Assembly (NCBI GenBank): GCA_002690925.1
Contig: NZGD01000106.1
Span: forward strand, 1-33,516
Reading direction: 5' to 3'
Origin: Rhodopirellula sp.
GTDB lineage: Bacteria; Planctomycetota; Planctomycetia; Pirellulales; Pirellulaceae
DNA length: 33,516 nucleotides
A program made the translations under genes and the position numbers. Shown here piece after piece: positions 24,964-33,516 of this stretch. The notes beneath the pieces are model-generated. The model searched no databases. It had not been told where the DNA came from and saw only the letters and a list, made by a program, of their open reading frames with translations. Within the stretch, counting starts at the first letter, position 1; each line of letters starts with the position of its first letter.

Positions 24964-25942
24964 GTAAACTTGGTGACCTAACTTGGCTGCCAACGCAAGT
25001 CAGTAGAATGAGCCGGAACTCACTAACTTCTAATTATCCCGAAAAAGGAGAAACGTTTTTCAGACTTCCCATTGCGTCTGTTTTTCACGCTTCCAGTGTT
25101 CACATTTTTCTGAGCCCGTGCATCGCTTGTTCCCAAGCCCGAGCATTCTTTTCTTTGGGATTCCCCAGGTCTATCTGATTGCCTTTGGACCAACTGGCCC
25201 GCCCTGCGACGGTTGGAACGACTGCAACGTTCTAGGCTTCCTTGCCCAACATGCGATTTGTTGGTGACTCAGTGAGGCTTTGTGAATGCGGCCGAAGTCG
25301 CCTAGGCAGCTATAAGATTCCTGCTGGCAAGCATCCACGAGGATAGTGATGCGTGCCTTTGCCCCAGCCAGTTCTGAGCTGATCACCATGGTGCGTCCTT
25401 TGTTCTCTCGGTGGTATCCCCAAAAGGTTTTCATGTAAGTCCACCGTGCTAGAACACTGACCTCATTATGCCTCAAGTGGTGGACGTTCGGTGACTTTCG
25501 CCGTGACGGTGATCGCTCTCAGGGCATGCACATACACGCGTTGTGGAGCCTCGCAAAGCCACTTCTGGACGGCGGGGCAAAGCACCACGCAGGACTTCGC
25601 AGAAATGGTCGACCGGAGAAATTGCCTGGTAGTGACCCGGTAAACGGGTCACACCACGCCCCCATGCAACATGGGGCTAGTTCTGTGAATGCCCGCCAAA
25701 CACCTGACAGGCGATCCTCAAGGTTGAGCCATGCCCCAAAACAAAATCGATGGGCACACCCCCAGCGGAATGCGCAATCTCAGATCAAACCCTAAGTCAC
25801 CCCCCATCTCAGGGATACAAAGTGCTGAAATCGGGACGCATTTGTCGTATTTTCCCGAAACTGCCGCTTAAACCGTTATTTCGCTGTGGGTTTTTACCAT
25901 GTAAATCGCATTAATAAGTTGCATGGACGTCGTTTGTGCGTC
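24964..25942. other. Long region without a gene; contains a hairpin cluster
   Basis: Nearly 1 kb. Open frames at 25171-25476 (minus) and 25526-25795 (plus) carry no motif that I recognise. A ribosome-site-like AAAAAGGAGAAA near 25041-25052 is not followed by a usable start codon. The part from 25632 to about 25755 holds several inverted repeats listed separately. No transposase could be reconstructed. Confidence 0.45.
25632..25676. ncRNA. Two adjacent perfect hairpins, candidate structured RNA or mobile-element end
   Basis: GTGACCCG-GTAAA-CGGGTCAC (25632-25652) is a perfect eight-base-pair stem with a five-base loop. Seven bases later CCCCATG-CAA-CATGGGG (25660-25676) is a perfect seven-base-pair stem with a three-base loop. 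Smaller pairings follow (CTCAA/TTGAG near 25712-25725; TGCCC/GGGCA near 25732-25755). No known RNA family or insertion-sequence end was recognised. They lie in a gene-free stretch about 270 bases upstream of an orphan gene. Confidence 0.3.
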
Positions 25943-26662
25943 ATGGACAAGACGATTTTTGAGCAAATGCGTCTTGGCGTTATCGACAGGCACTCTCGGT
26001 GTTATCGACAGACGCAAAGGGTGGGGGCAGAAATTTTGGAATGTGTACAACTGACTTGGGCTGAATGCGTAGCCGAGCAACTTTCGACAAGTTGCGCCGA
26101 TACGGTTCGCAGTGAAGAGCTCTGCGACTCTCGTACAGATCCTGAGATTGACCGCAAGGACAAAGAAATTCAGTCTAAGTTGGCTCTAGCCTATACGGAA
26201 CTGAAGACGGTCGCACGTGAGAACTACTTGAACTTCGATTGGAATGCTTGGGCAGAGGCAGCTTGTTTAGTCCAGCAGGAAGCTGAGTGCTTTTATACGA
26301 CAAATTTATTGAGCAATGACTTCCAATCCATATTGGACGCGTACTCTCTCGACATCAAGTTGGCAAATGCGATAGCCGTTGCAAAGCAGTTGGTAGTAGA
26401 TTTCAACGACCGAATACGTTCTCTCGGTGAAGAGCTATGCCGGGCGCGAGAGAAATGCCCTGATGAATTGCGATGCGACACTCACAGCGAACTGGAAGCA
26501 AACGCAAGCAAACTTTTGTCAGCTTGGAAAAAGCTAAGTGTGCACATAAGAACACTGGAAAAATTATCTAGTGATATACAGCTTGCCTATTCCCCGCAGG
26601 CAGTTGAGGCGGCCAAACAGTACCAGCTGAAATCACACCAACCGTCTGGCAACACATGTTAA
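25943..26662 (+). CDS. Hypothetical helical protein
   Basis: About 239 residues from ATG 25943 (MDKTIFEQMRLGV); the frame is open upstream to GTG 25886. The sequence is mostly helical and charged, with no signal peptide or membrane helix. It carries nine or so scattered Cys residues, unusual for a cytoplasmic helical protein in this window (for example CVQLTWAEC, EELCRAREKC, LRCDTHSE). The codon choice includes more TTG and A/T-ending codons than its neighbours, which may point to foreign origin. I recognise no family. It is flanked by gene-poor DNA on the left and an ECF sigma factor on the right, 220 bases downstream in the same direction. Confidence 0.55.
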   Translation: MDKTIFEQMRLGVIDRHSRCYRQTQRVGAEILECVQLTWAECVAEQLSTSCADTVRSEELCDSRTDPEIDRKDKEIQSKLALAYTELKTVARENYLNFDWNAWAEAACLVQQEAECFYTTNLLSNDFQSILDAYSLDIKLANAIAVAKQLVVDFNDRIRSLGEELCRAREKCPDELRCDTHSELEANASKLLSAWKKLSVHIRTLEKLSSDIQLAYSPQAVEAAKQYQLKSHQPSGNTC

Positions 26663-26882
26663 ATTTTCATGAAGACGGGCTTGTCGTTCCGCGGACTGGT
26701 TTGTTCCTAAACTTTTTCTCAGCGTAGTAACGCGAACGTGTACCTCTGTCACGCAAATGTGTTAAAGTTTAGCGAGTGGGTGTCGTACAAAGGAGCGATT
26801 AAAAAAACTCCAAATGCACTGACGTCACCTTCTGCAACTTGAGTTTTCAACAAGTTTAATATTGCATGACTGCTGGGGCGCT

Positions 26883-27455
26883 GTGGCAGAATTACAAAAA
26901 AGAAATGGTGCAAGTGAGGACAGTTCCTACACGACGGGAGCTGAATTGCTGAATCTTGTTTATTCTGAACTGCGGCAGGTTGCTGCGCTTCGGTTAGCTG
27001 CAGAATCACCCGGCAATACACTGCAACCTACCGCTTTGGTGCATGAAGCTTATCTACGGTTGACTGAGTCCGAGAAAATTGACCAATGGCAAAACCGAAA
27101 GCATTTCTTTAGTGCTGCTTGTATTGCGATGCGTCGCATTCTCGTCGAAAGAGCACGAGCGAAGAAAACATTGAGACGGGGCGGTGCTATTAAACGCGTT
27201 CCCTTGGAAGGACTCGCCGTTGATCCTGACCTGAATCTCGATCTTGTGCTAACGATTCATTCGTTACTTGAATCATTTGAAAAACGGCACCCAAGGAAAG
27301 CAAAGCTTGTTGAATTGCGATTTTTCGCCGGACTCACCATCGTCGAAGCTGCTGAAATGCTGCAAATCTCGGTTTCCATGGCGGACCAAGATTGGCGTTT
27401 TTCGAGGGCATGGCTACGTGTTGCGATGGAAGAAGCATCCCCGCTCGAACAATAA
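26883..27455 (+). CDS. ECF-type RNA polymerase sigma factor (planctomycete/acidobacterial ECF-like group)
   Basis: About 190 residues. Region 2: ELLNLVYSELRQVAALRLA, then LQPTALVHEAYLRLTES and HFFSAACIAMRRILVERARAK, typical of the Sigma70_ECF (PF07638-like) group. Region 4: VELRFFAGLTIVEAAEMLQ followed by the promoter-recognition helix and DWRFSRAWLRVAM. Starts: GTG 26883 has GGGG six bases upstream; TTG 26862 is an alternative giving 197 residues. No anti-sigma factor gene is adjacent. In planctomycetes such sigma factors often precede a Ser/Thr kinase gene; here a sulfatase and 2 kb of gene-poor DNA lie before the kinase at 31214. Targets are unknown. Confidence 0.92.
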   Translation: MAELQKRNGASEDSSYTTGAELLNLVYSELRQVAALRLAAESPGNTLQPTALVHEAYLRLTESEKIDQWQNRKHFFSAACIAMRRILVERARAKKTLRRGGAIKRVPLEGLAVDPDLNLDLVLTIHSLLESFEKRHPRKAKLVELRFFAGLTIVEAAEMLQISVSMADQDWRFSRAWLRVAMEEASPLEQ

Positions 27456-28559
27456 GTCCTTTACATCACGGCCTATCGACTCTGCTGACAGAAAATTTGC
27501 GTGCAGCGGGTTCGGCTCGACACCAACCATTACATCTTCGTAATCGAAGAACACGTCACAGAAACGGGGCATGGGCATAACCTCAATGTGCGTGAGATCT
27601 CCCGTGGGCCGTCTCAAACGCTACGGGAAAGCCGAACCATCAGAGACCGAGGGATACCACATCGCAACTGCAAGCGGCGGAACTGGCATCTACCACTTCA
27701 TCTACAAAGTCGCATACGTCGCAACTTCACATCCGCCCCTAACGAGGAAGCACTCCCGTACGCAGGGCACGTAATCATTCCTGAAATGCTTCCTTGGTCA
27801 CCAGGTAACTGCTTATCCGATATTCCACCTAAGGCGGTTAAGTGCCTCAACACTCTATGATGCTAAGCCAATCAGGTATTTCCAGGCACCGGCTTCTCAC
27901 ACACGATCGAGCTTAATCAAAAATCCGACTTGGCGATCCGTACGCACGCAATGCTCGAAAACGAACCACGATCATTGATACGTTCCCCATAAACTTGCTC
28001 GATAAAAAATCGAAGAAAAACGGCAAAAGGACAACAAATCCCAGAATAGAACATCTGCAAACGGTCTCCGATGTCAGCCCATCAATACTGGCAGCGTTTG
28101 CCAGTGAACCAACACCCCGCTCTCTTTGCTCGCTTTGCTCTCTTGAGAACCAGTGAGATCCCAATGATTGACCGATAGCGTTGCGACTCATTTATTATTG
28201 CGAGGTGCTAGCGAACGGATCCTCGCATTTCCCATGGCATCACCGATCAGAAAGTTGCTCTCGACGTTACCGAGCCAATGAAAGCCGTGGCCGACGTTCG
28301 GCGGTAATTCCTTGTGGCCTGTAAAGTTGGTTTTGGTAACGAGGGTGGCTGTCCCTGTCGGTACGATCTCCGCAGTGGCTGTTGCCTGTACACCACGATT
28401 CGCCAACATATTCTGCCGACTTAAGACCCCATCTTTCTTTTCTCGCCTATGACCACCAGCAGCTCAGAAGCAGGAAATATTATTCGAAATTCATGTATGA
28501 GTTGCAAAAGGTTTTTCGCGTACTCACGTCTCGCCTTTTCATCAAACATCTCGTTTCAT
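27456..28559. other. Gene-poor region with possible coding remnants
   Basis: About 1.1 kb. On the plus strand two frames are adjacent and gene-like: LDTNHYIFVIEEHVTETGHG (near 27510) and, after a frame change near 27600, SETEGYHIATASGGTGIYHF. On the minus strand, 28188-28409 encodes GVQATATAEIVPTGTATLVT with no start signal. These could be worn-down genes, but no family is recognised, so none is called. Confidence 0.35.
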
Positions 28560-28915
28560 CCTTGAAACCAAACCAAACTGGCTAGTTCCATCTTGGCACC
28601 TTTCAGTGCAGGAATCTCATGAACAGCGTGGGTTAGAACAGATTGTGCATCTTCCACCATTTTCAAAAAAGATTTCCCGTTTCACCACTTGCAGCAGGTA
28701 GTCAAAAATCTCTTTAAAAGCTTTTGACCCCGAAACTTTTTGATGAGCTTGATGCGATCATCAATGTAATCTTCAATTGAACGGCCAAATATCAAATCCG
28801 CAGGCCAGTTTCCCCAGCCTCAATTCGTTGGGAGTTTGATAACGCACCCAAACATCATCTCAAATCTGACCATTGTCCGACCCATCCTTCAAATTCATCG
28901 TCTTGGCCCTCGTGT
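28560..28915 (-). pseudogene. Decayed gene of unknown family
   Basis: On the minus strand, pieces with coding character line up in order but in different frames: HEGQDDEFEGWVGQWSDL (about 28912-28860), DDVWVRYQTPNELRLG (about 28858-28810), NWPADLIFGRSIEDYIDDRI then KLIKKFRGQKLL (about 28812-28715), KEIFDYLLQVVKREIFFE (about 28715-28660) and MVEDAQSVLTHAVHEIPALK leading to MELASLVWFQG with a stop near 28559. The third and last pieces share one frame with a single TGA between them. The pattern fits a gene broken by several small insertions or deletions. I do not recognise the family. Chance open frames of this length are possible, so confidence is limited. Confidence 0.45.
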
Positions 28916-29446
28916 TTCCATCTTGATGGATTCAATCCAAGTCCCTTTTCTTTTCTTATAAAAATCGGCTTGCTCATGAGCAATGACGCCTTGCCCTTCA
29001 TATTCGATTGTCTGGCAAGCAAGAACTCGCGAATGCAACAGAAAAAGCAGCACCATCCGAAGTCACAGCCTCAACGCACCCCGGTAACCTTACGAATGCC
29101 GATTATCTCATATTTGGCCAAAACGTTGCACTCATTTCTGCTCAGTCTTGTGACACTTAATCATGATCAACCACCCGTGCCATTACGATCGCTGCTTTCG
29201 CCTCAGGAACAAATCTGATTCCGACCGCAAACAGGTCAGCACTTGCGATGCACAAGCACCATTGACACACCCCAACTGAACTATCAATCAAAAGGCCCAT
29301 TAACGAATAACAAACCTGCCTTATCTGATTCATGAATGCCCACCAGACTTTCCATCAGACACTTTTGAGATAAGATAGGAAACGCACGATTCAGCTTGTC
29401 GCTATGCCAGAACTAAGATCGGTAACCACCAACGAGCAATCACCAA
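28916..29446. other. Region upstream of the third sulfatase, no supported gene
   Basis: About 530 bases. A minus-strand stretch near 29130-29080 (NVLAKYEIIGIRKVTG) may belong to the decayed gene just downstream on that strand. The plus strand should hold the promoter of the sulfatase at 29447, but no clear -35/-10 pair could be fixed. Confidence 0.4.
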
Positions 29447-30928
29447 GTGAGCCCCATTCGATTCTTTTTCATTCTCGCGACTTTTTTCACCTGTTGCAGT
29501 GTTGTTCATGCAAAGCAACAACCGAACATCATCCTGATTTTCATTGACGATTTGGGATGGAAAGACATAGGGTGTTACGGCAACGACTTCGTCGAAACAC
29601 CGCGGATCGACGCACTTGCGAGAGAAGGTTTGCGTTTCACTGACTTCTATGCGGCAGGTGCAGTCTGCTCTCCTACCCGATGTGCGGTTCAATCAGGTCA
29701 AAATCAAGCACGAATAGGAATCACAGCGCATATCCCAGGTCACTGGCGTCCTTTTGAACGAGTGATTACTCCCCTGACCACCATGGCACTTCCTCTACAG
29801 ACGGTGACTGTCGCCGAGGCGTTGCAGGCAAGCGGTTACTCGACTGGGTATGTAGGAAAATGGCATCTCGGGACAGGCCGTGGATTTCAACCTGAATTCC
29901 AGGGTTACGATTTTTCAGCGGTGATCAATGGTCCGCACTTACCCGGCCGATACCGTGTTCAGAACAAGCCAGATCTGCAACCCACTTCCGGGCAGTACCG
30001 AACGGACTTTGAAGCCGAATTGGCAGTGACATTCATTGAATCGAAAAAGGAAGAGCCGTTTTTTTTAATGGTTTCTCCATTTGCGGTTCACATTCCTCTG
30101 GGTGCGATGTCAAACAAAGTCGACAAGTACGAGCGCAAGTCCCGGGAAAAAGGAGTGAACTTACCTCATCCTGTTTATGCTGCCATGGTTGAGCACTGCG
30201 ACGAGATGGTTGGCCGCATCATTGATGCCGTCAGGAGTTCAGGCATCGAAGACAACACCATGATTGTGTTCACCTCGGACAATGGCGGCCTGTATAGACG
30301 CTACGATTATCAAGAAGCGGCTGATGACAATGTCACAAGCATGGCCCCCTTGAAAGGAGAGAAGGGATCTCTTCATGAGGGCGGCGTTCGCGTCCCGTTG
30401 ATCATCAAGTATCCTGCCATGATACCGTCGGGCAGCATTAGTAACGAACCCACCATCAGTTATGACTTCTATCCAACATTTGTTGATCTAGCCGGTGGCA
30501 AGCTTCCAGAAAATCAAATCATTGATGGAAAAAGCCTGCTTCCACTCATGAAAAACCCAACGGCAGTTCTCGATCGGGATGCCCTGCACTGGCACTACCC
30601 ACATTTTCACCATGATCGGCCCGCAAGTAGCATTCGTGAGCGAGACTGGAAATTGATCGAGTACATTGATGGGAGTGGAGATCTTGAGCTTTACAACCTT
30701 GCGAATGACATTGGAGAAAGCAAGAACCTGAGCAAGAGTAAACCGGGCCGGACGGCCGACCTTCGCAGCAAACTCCACAACTGGCGCACCGAAGTACTTG
30801 CCAAGATGCCCATTCCGAATCCTCACTTCTCGCCTGAGCGTTCTCACGAATGGTGGAGCATGCGGACGGGTAAACGTGTTCCCAGTGAAACCAGAAAACG
30901 CTTCCCACCCAGCGAACAAGGTCTTTGA
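29447..30928 (+). CDS. Secreted type I sulfatase
   Basis: 493 residues. The start is GTG 29447, which opens a signal peptide (MSPIRFFFILATFFTCCS, cleavage near VHA); no in-frame ATG precedes it and the ribosome site is weak. Motifs: IFIDDLGWKDIGCYGNDF (D34, D35), active-site C74-S-P-T-R in VCSPTRCAVQSGQ, YVGKWHLG, FTSDNGG and HEGGVRVPLIIKYP. A His-rich segment HWHYPHFHHDRP lies near residue 381, as in several planctomycete sulfatases. The active site is canonical, so formylglycine activation is expected. It probably removes sulfate from an algal-type or other polysaccharide outside the cytoplasm. It is transcribed alone as far as can be seen, with 285 bases before the kinase gene. Confidence 0.94.
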   Translation: MSPIRFFFILATFFTCCSVVHAKQQPNIILIFIDDLGWKDIGCYGNDFVETPRIDALAREGLRFTDFYAAGAVCSPTRCAVQSGQNQARIGITAHIPGHWRPFERVITPLTTMALPLQTVTVAEALQASGYSTGYVGKWHLGTGRGFQPEFQGYDFSAVINGPHLPGRYRVQNKPDLQPTSGQYRTDFEAELAVTFIESKKEEPFFLMVSPFAVHIPLGAMSNKVDKYERKSREKGVNLPHPVYAAMVEHCDEMVGRIIDAVRSSGIEDNTMIVFTSDNGGLYRRYDYQEAADDNVTSMAPLKGEKGSLHEGGVRVPLIIKYPAMIPSGSISNEPTISYDFYPTFVDLAGGKLPENQIIDGKSLLPLMKNPTAVLDRDALHWHYPHFHHDRPASSIRERDWKLIEYIDGSGDLELYNLANDIGESKNLSKSKPGRTADLRSKLHNWRTEVLAKMPIPNPHFSPERSHEWWSMRTGKRVPSETRKRFPPSEQGL

Positions 30929-31213
30929 ATGGCTAAGAGATGTATTTTCAAATAGTTGTTCTGACAGATTAGCTTCACCAATGCCGCATTCATCCGAAGT
31001 TCTGACGGCCTCTTGAACGAAGCCCAGCTCTTCCCCACAACCAAGTCTATTCCCAAATCCCCTTCACAATTTCAATTACACCCAAAGATTCAATTTGCGA
31101 ATCCAAGCTGTCCCATTTTATAATTCAGGGTGGAACCATGCGTAGCATTCGCCATAGTCGAATTCAGCATAGATCAAATTGTGGTTCGGTTTTTATTCAG
31201 TCGGGGCTTTCCA

Positions 31214-33516
31214 ATGACCAGTGGTTCGAGGCATCCAGCCCCCGCCGATAATGAACGGAACAGGATGAACCAACCTTCCTCCTCAAGCTTGCCTTCGGCT
31301 GACGACCAACCTCTTTCCAGCGGATCACCCGAGAAGCAAGCCGATCCAGCTTCATTTGCATCAACAGAAATGATCGAAACACCTATTTCGATCGGTGGTG
31401 TACGCTCTGTTAAACAGAGCACTAAAGTGATGCATTCCAGGGTAGAAGGAAGTCCGAAAACCCAAACGATCATTTCCGAAACTCCTCTGACCGAAGGTAT
31501 CAGCACCATCATCGGGATCCGCCTGAAAGATGGAGAGACGGTCGAGTTTGGTGATTATCAGCTACTCGAAGAGATTGCACGTGGAGGAATGGGTGCAATT
31601 TTCCGGGCTCGGCAACTAAGCCTTAATCGTATAGTGGCTGTAAAAGTCATTTTGCTTGGCCAGTTCGCAACGGTGAACGACGTCCGTCGCTTCCAAGCCG
31701 AAGCTGAATCAGCTGCGGACCTGCGTCACGAGGGCATCGTTCCGATTTACGCATCTGGCGAATATGAGGGTAGCCCATACTTCTCTATGCAATTCATTGA
31801 AGGCAGCACCTTAGCCCACTTGATTGCGAATGAAGTAATGGACTGCAGAACCGCGGCAAGACTACTTTCGTCCATCGCTGACGCGGTCGCCTATGCACAC
31901 TCGAAAGGAATCATCCATCGAGACCTGAAGCCAAGTAATATCCTGATCAATAAGCATGGTAACCCCATCATCGCAGATTTTGGATTAGCGAAACGAAGTG
32001 ACACCGACCCCAACCTGACCGGCACCGGTCAAATCATCGGCACCCCCAATTACATGTCTCCGGAACAGGCATCCGGCCTGAACCACTTGATCAGCACCCG
32101 ATCAGACATTTATTCCCTTGGAGCCATTCTCTACGCGATGTGCGCAGGCAAAGCCCCTTTTCAAGCGGGGACGATGGTGGAAACACTCACGCAAGTGACC
32201 TCCACGATGCCTGCACCGCTGCAGCGGTGCCGAAACAAAATTGACCGCGACCTGGAAATAATTACCTTTAAGTGCTTGGATAAAGATCCATCGATTCGAT
32301 ACCAGAGTGCTTCTGAACTAAAAGAAGACCTGGACCGGTTTCTGAACCATGAACCGATCAAAGCGGTCGCAACCTCGCCCGTGGCTCGGGCATTTCGATG
32401 GTGCCGCCGCAATCCGGTCCTAGCTCTGCTCAGCTCAATTACTTTGGGCATGGTGACCGCATTGGCAGTTGGCGGCCCCATCATTGCCTATCGCCAAAGT
32501 AAACTCCAAAGCAGCACAAGAGAGTCTCTGGAGAAACAGAACAGACTGGCGAAGGAACTCCGGAACTCAACCGCTGCGATCAACGCCAACCTGGTAAAGA
32601 TCTATACCGAGCGGGGTCATGCAGCCATCAACTCTGGTAATCCACTGGCAGCTTTGCCGTCTTACACGGCAGCACTTAGGGGGAGCATCGAAGCTGGTGA
32701 ACGGGAATGGGGCCATCGTTTCCGGGTGGGGGCGATCCTTCAGCACGCCGCTGTCCCCATTTCAATGTGGGAAATGCCAAGCCAGCCTTCTGCTGCTGCG
32801 ATAAGCCGCAACAGAAAGTACGTAGCTTGCACAACCCGGACTGGCGACCTGTGTATCTGGAACCTGAAAACCAAGGAACAACTCGTCACTGAAACTTCGC
32901 TAAAACGTGTCTCCAGCGCGAACTTACAGTTCTTCTCAAACGACGAAAAACTGTTACATACAACGGGTAGCAAACTCCGGGTTGTAGATCTCTCCTCGCC
33001 TGCAACTCCATTACTCGAGTTACGAATGAACGCGATCATCCGTGCGGCCGTCGTGGATGAGAATGATGAACTCTGTGTGGTCGGGGAACGTGACGGTACC
33101 GTTACCTTACTCAACATCAACTCGGGTGAAGTCATCTACCGCTGCGAAAAACACAAAGGCACCGTGAGGTCGGTCGCAATCTCTGCAAAGGCAGGGCGTT
33201 TTATCTCGGCATGTGAACGTGGCACGATAAAACTATTTGATCTGAACACCGGAAACCTGATTCACGCGGTTTCCCAAAAAGAAAACACCAATTACGTTGA
33301 ATTCTCGCCTGATGGAAGTAAGTACTTAGCCTGCTCGGATGATAACACGATGCTGGTTCTTAACTCAAAGACTGGGCAACCCTACAGCAGCACCATCCGA
33401 TGTTCTTCCAACATACAGGTCGCAAGATTCAATCATGCCAGCAGCAAAATCGCCACGGGCACAAGTAACTCAACCGTGCAAATCTGGGATGCCGAAACCT
33501 CCACACCGGTGGGGCA
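31214..33516 (+). CDS. Ser/Thr protein kinase with transmembrane helix and WD40 repeats (3' end outside the window)
   Basis: Open from ATG 31214 to the window end, 767 residues visible. Residues 1-110 are Ser/Thr/Pro rich and probably disordered. The Hanks-type kinase domain starts at residue 113 (GDYQLLEEIARGGMG), with K144 in VAVKV, catalytic HRDLKPSN (D237), DFGLAKR (D255) and GTPNYMSPEQASG; all key residues are present. A transmembrane helix (about 402-425, VLALLSSITLGMVTALAVGG) follows an Arg-rich stop-transfer stretch, then a coiled stretch and WD40 repeats from about 515 (for example GDLCIWNLKT, GTVTLLNINSG, GTIKLFDLNTG and VQIWDAE). The kinase should face the cytoplasm and the propeller the other side. 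ATG 31265 is an alternative start. Such kinases are abundant in planctomycetes; target and ligand are unknown. Confidence 0.94.
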   Translation, partial: MTSGSRHPAPADNERNRMNQPSSSSLPSADDQPLSSGSPEKQADPASFASTEMIETPISIGGVRSVKQSTKVMHSRVEGSPKTQTIISETPLTEGISTIIGIRLKDGETVEFGDYQLLEEIARGGMGAIFRARQLSLNRIVAVKVILLGQFATVNDVRRFQAEAESAADLRHEGIVPIYASGEYEGSPYFSMQFIEGSTLAHLIANEVMDCRTAARLLSSIADAVAYAHSKGIIHRDLKPSNILINKHGNPIIADFGLAKRSDTDPNLTGTGQIIGTPNYMSPEQASGLNHLISTRSDIYSLGAILYAMCAGKAPFQAGTMVETLTQVTSTMPAPLQRCRNKIDRDLEIITFKCLDKDPSIRYQSASELKEDLDRFLNHEPIKAVATSPVARAFRWCRRNPVLALLSSITLGMVTALAVGGPIIAYRQSKLQSSTRESLEKQNRLAKELRNSTAAINANLVKIYTERGHAAINSGNPLAALPSYTAALRGSIEAGEREWGHRFRVGAILQHAAVPISMWEMPSQPSAAAISRNRKYVACTTRTGDLCIWNLKTKEQLVTETSLKRVSSANLQFFSNDEKLLHTTGSKLRVVDLSSPATPLLELRMNAIIRAAVVDENDELCVVGERDGTVTLLNINSGEVIYRCEKHKGTVRSVAISAKAGRFISACERGTIKLFDLNTGNLIHAVSQKENTNYVEFSPDGSKYLACSDDNTMLVLNSKTGQPYSSTIRCSSNIQVARFNHASSKIATGTSNSTVQIWDAETSTPVG

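Noticed and set aside
25041..25160. Small gene after the AAAAAGGAGAAA sequence
   Set aside because: The sequence resembles a strong ribosome site, but no ATG, GTG or TTG follows at a usable distance in an open frame.
25171..25795. Possible transposase or intron remnant in the gap after the serine protease
   Set aside because: Frames on both strands were read for DDE, reverse transcriptase or HUH motifs and none was found. No matching terminal repeats or target duplication were seen.

Overview
The window looks like chromosomal DNA of a marine-type planctomycete (Pirellulales-like; inferred from gene content, no rRNA or marker gene is present). The signs are three secreted type I sulfatases, a sialate-O-acetylesterase-type protein, a planctomycete redoxin/heme/copper-monooxygenase fusion, an ECF sigma factor of the kind common in planctomycetes, a Ser/Thr kinase with WD40 repeats, a SapC protein, and two N-termini with the LExRxLLA-type extracellular motif followed by dockerin/EF-hand or metallopeptidase modules. 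Coding density is low, with long intergenic stretches and several decayed genes.

Layout. 1-585 (+): the 3' end of a gene with a formylglycine-generating-enzyme-like (SUMF1) domain that lacks the catalytic cysteine pair. 1015-1917 (+): exported propeller-like protein. 2040-3944 (+): redoxin / c-type heme / PHM-like copper domain protein. 4078-5262 (+): two-TM protein with a DUF3592-like tail. 5317-11044 (-): a co-oriented group of a four-TM membrane protein, a sulfatase and a duplicated acetylesterase. 11767-15798 (+): diheme cytochrome-like protein, SIMPL-domain protein and a second sulfatase. 16541-18259 (-): dockerin plus 12 EF-hand loops. 19138-19914 (+): SapC protein with a strong terminator. 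20502-21728 and 22001-22378 (-): exported agmatine-deiminase-like protein and a small exported coiled-coil protein.

From about 22.4 to 29.4 kb the DNA is gene-poor. It holds a clearly broken secreted metallopeptidase (in-frame stop plus frameshift), a trypsin-like protease, a cluster of perfect hairpins, an orphan gene, an ECF sigma factor and at least one further decayed gene on the minus strand. 29447-30928 (+) is a third sulfatase. 31214 to the window end (+) is a Ser/Thr kinase-WD40 protein cut by the window edge.

Function. The sulfatases and the acetylesterase fit removal of sulfate and acetyl groups from complex polysaccharides outside the cytoplasm, a typical planctomycete trait. The cytochrome, copper and redoxin proteins suggest periplasmic redox chemistry, with no visible substrate. 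The sigma factor and kinase are typical planctomycete regulators, but nothing in the sequence ties them to a target. I found no CRISPR array, tRNA, rRNA, intact transposase or recognisable defence system. The strongest candidates for follow-up are the duplicated esterase with a degenerate second copy, the EF-hand array protein, the broken metallopeptidase, and the hairpin cluster before the orphan gene.
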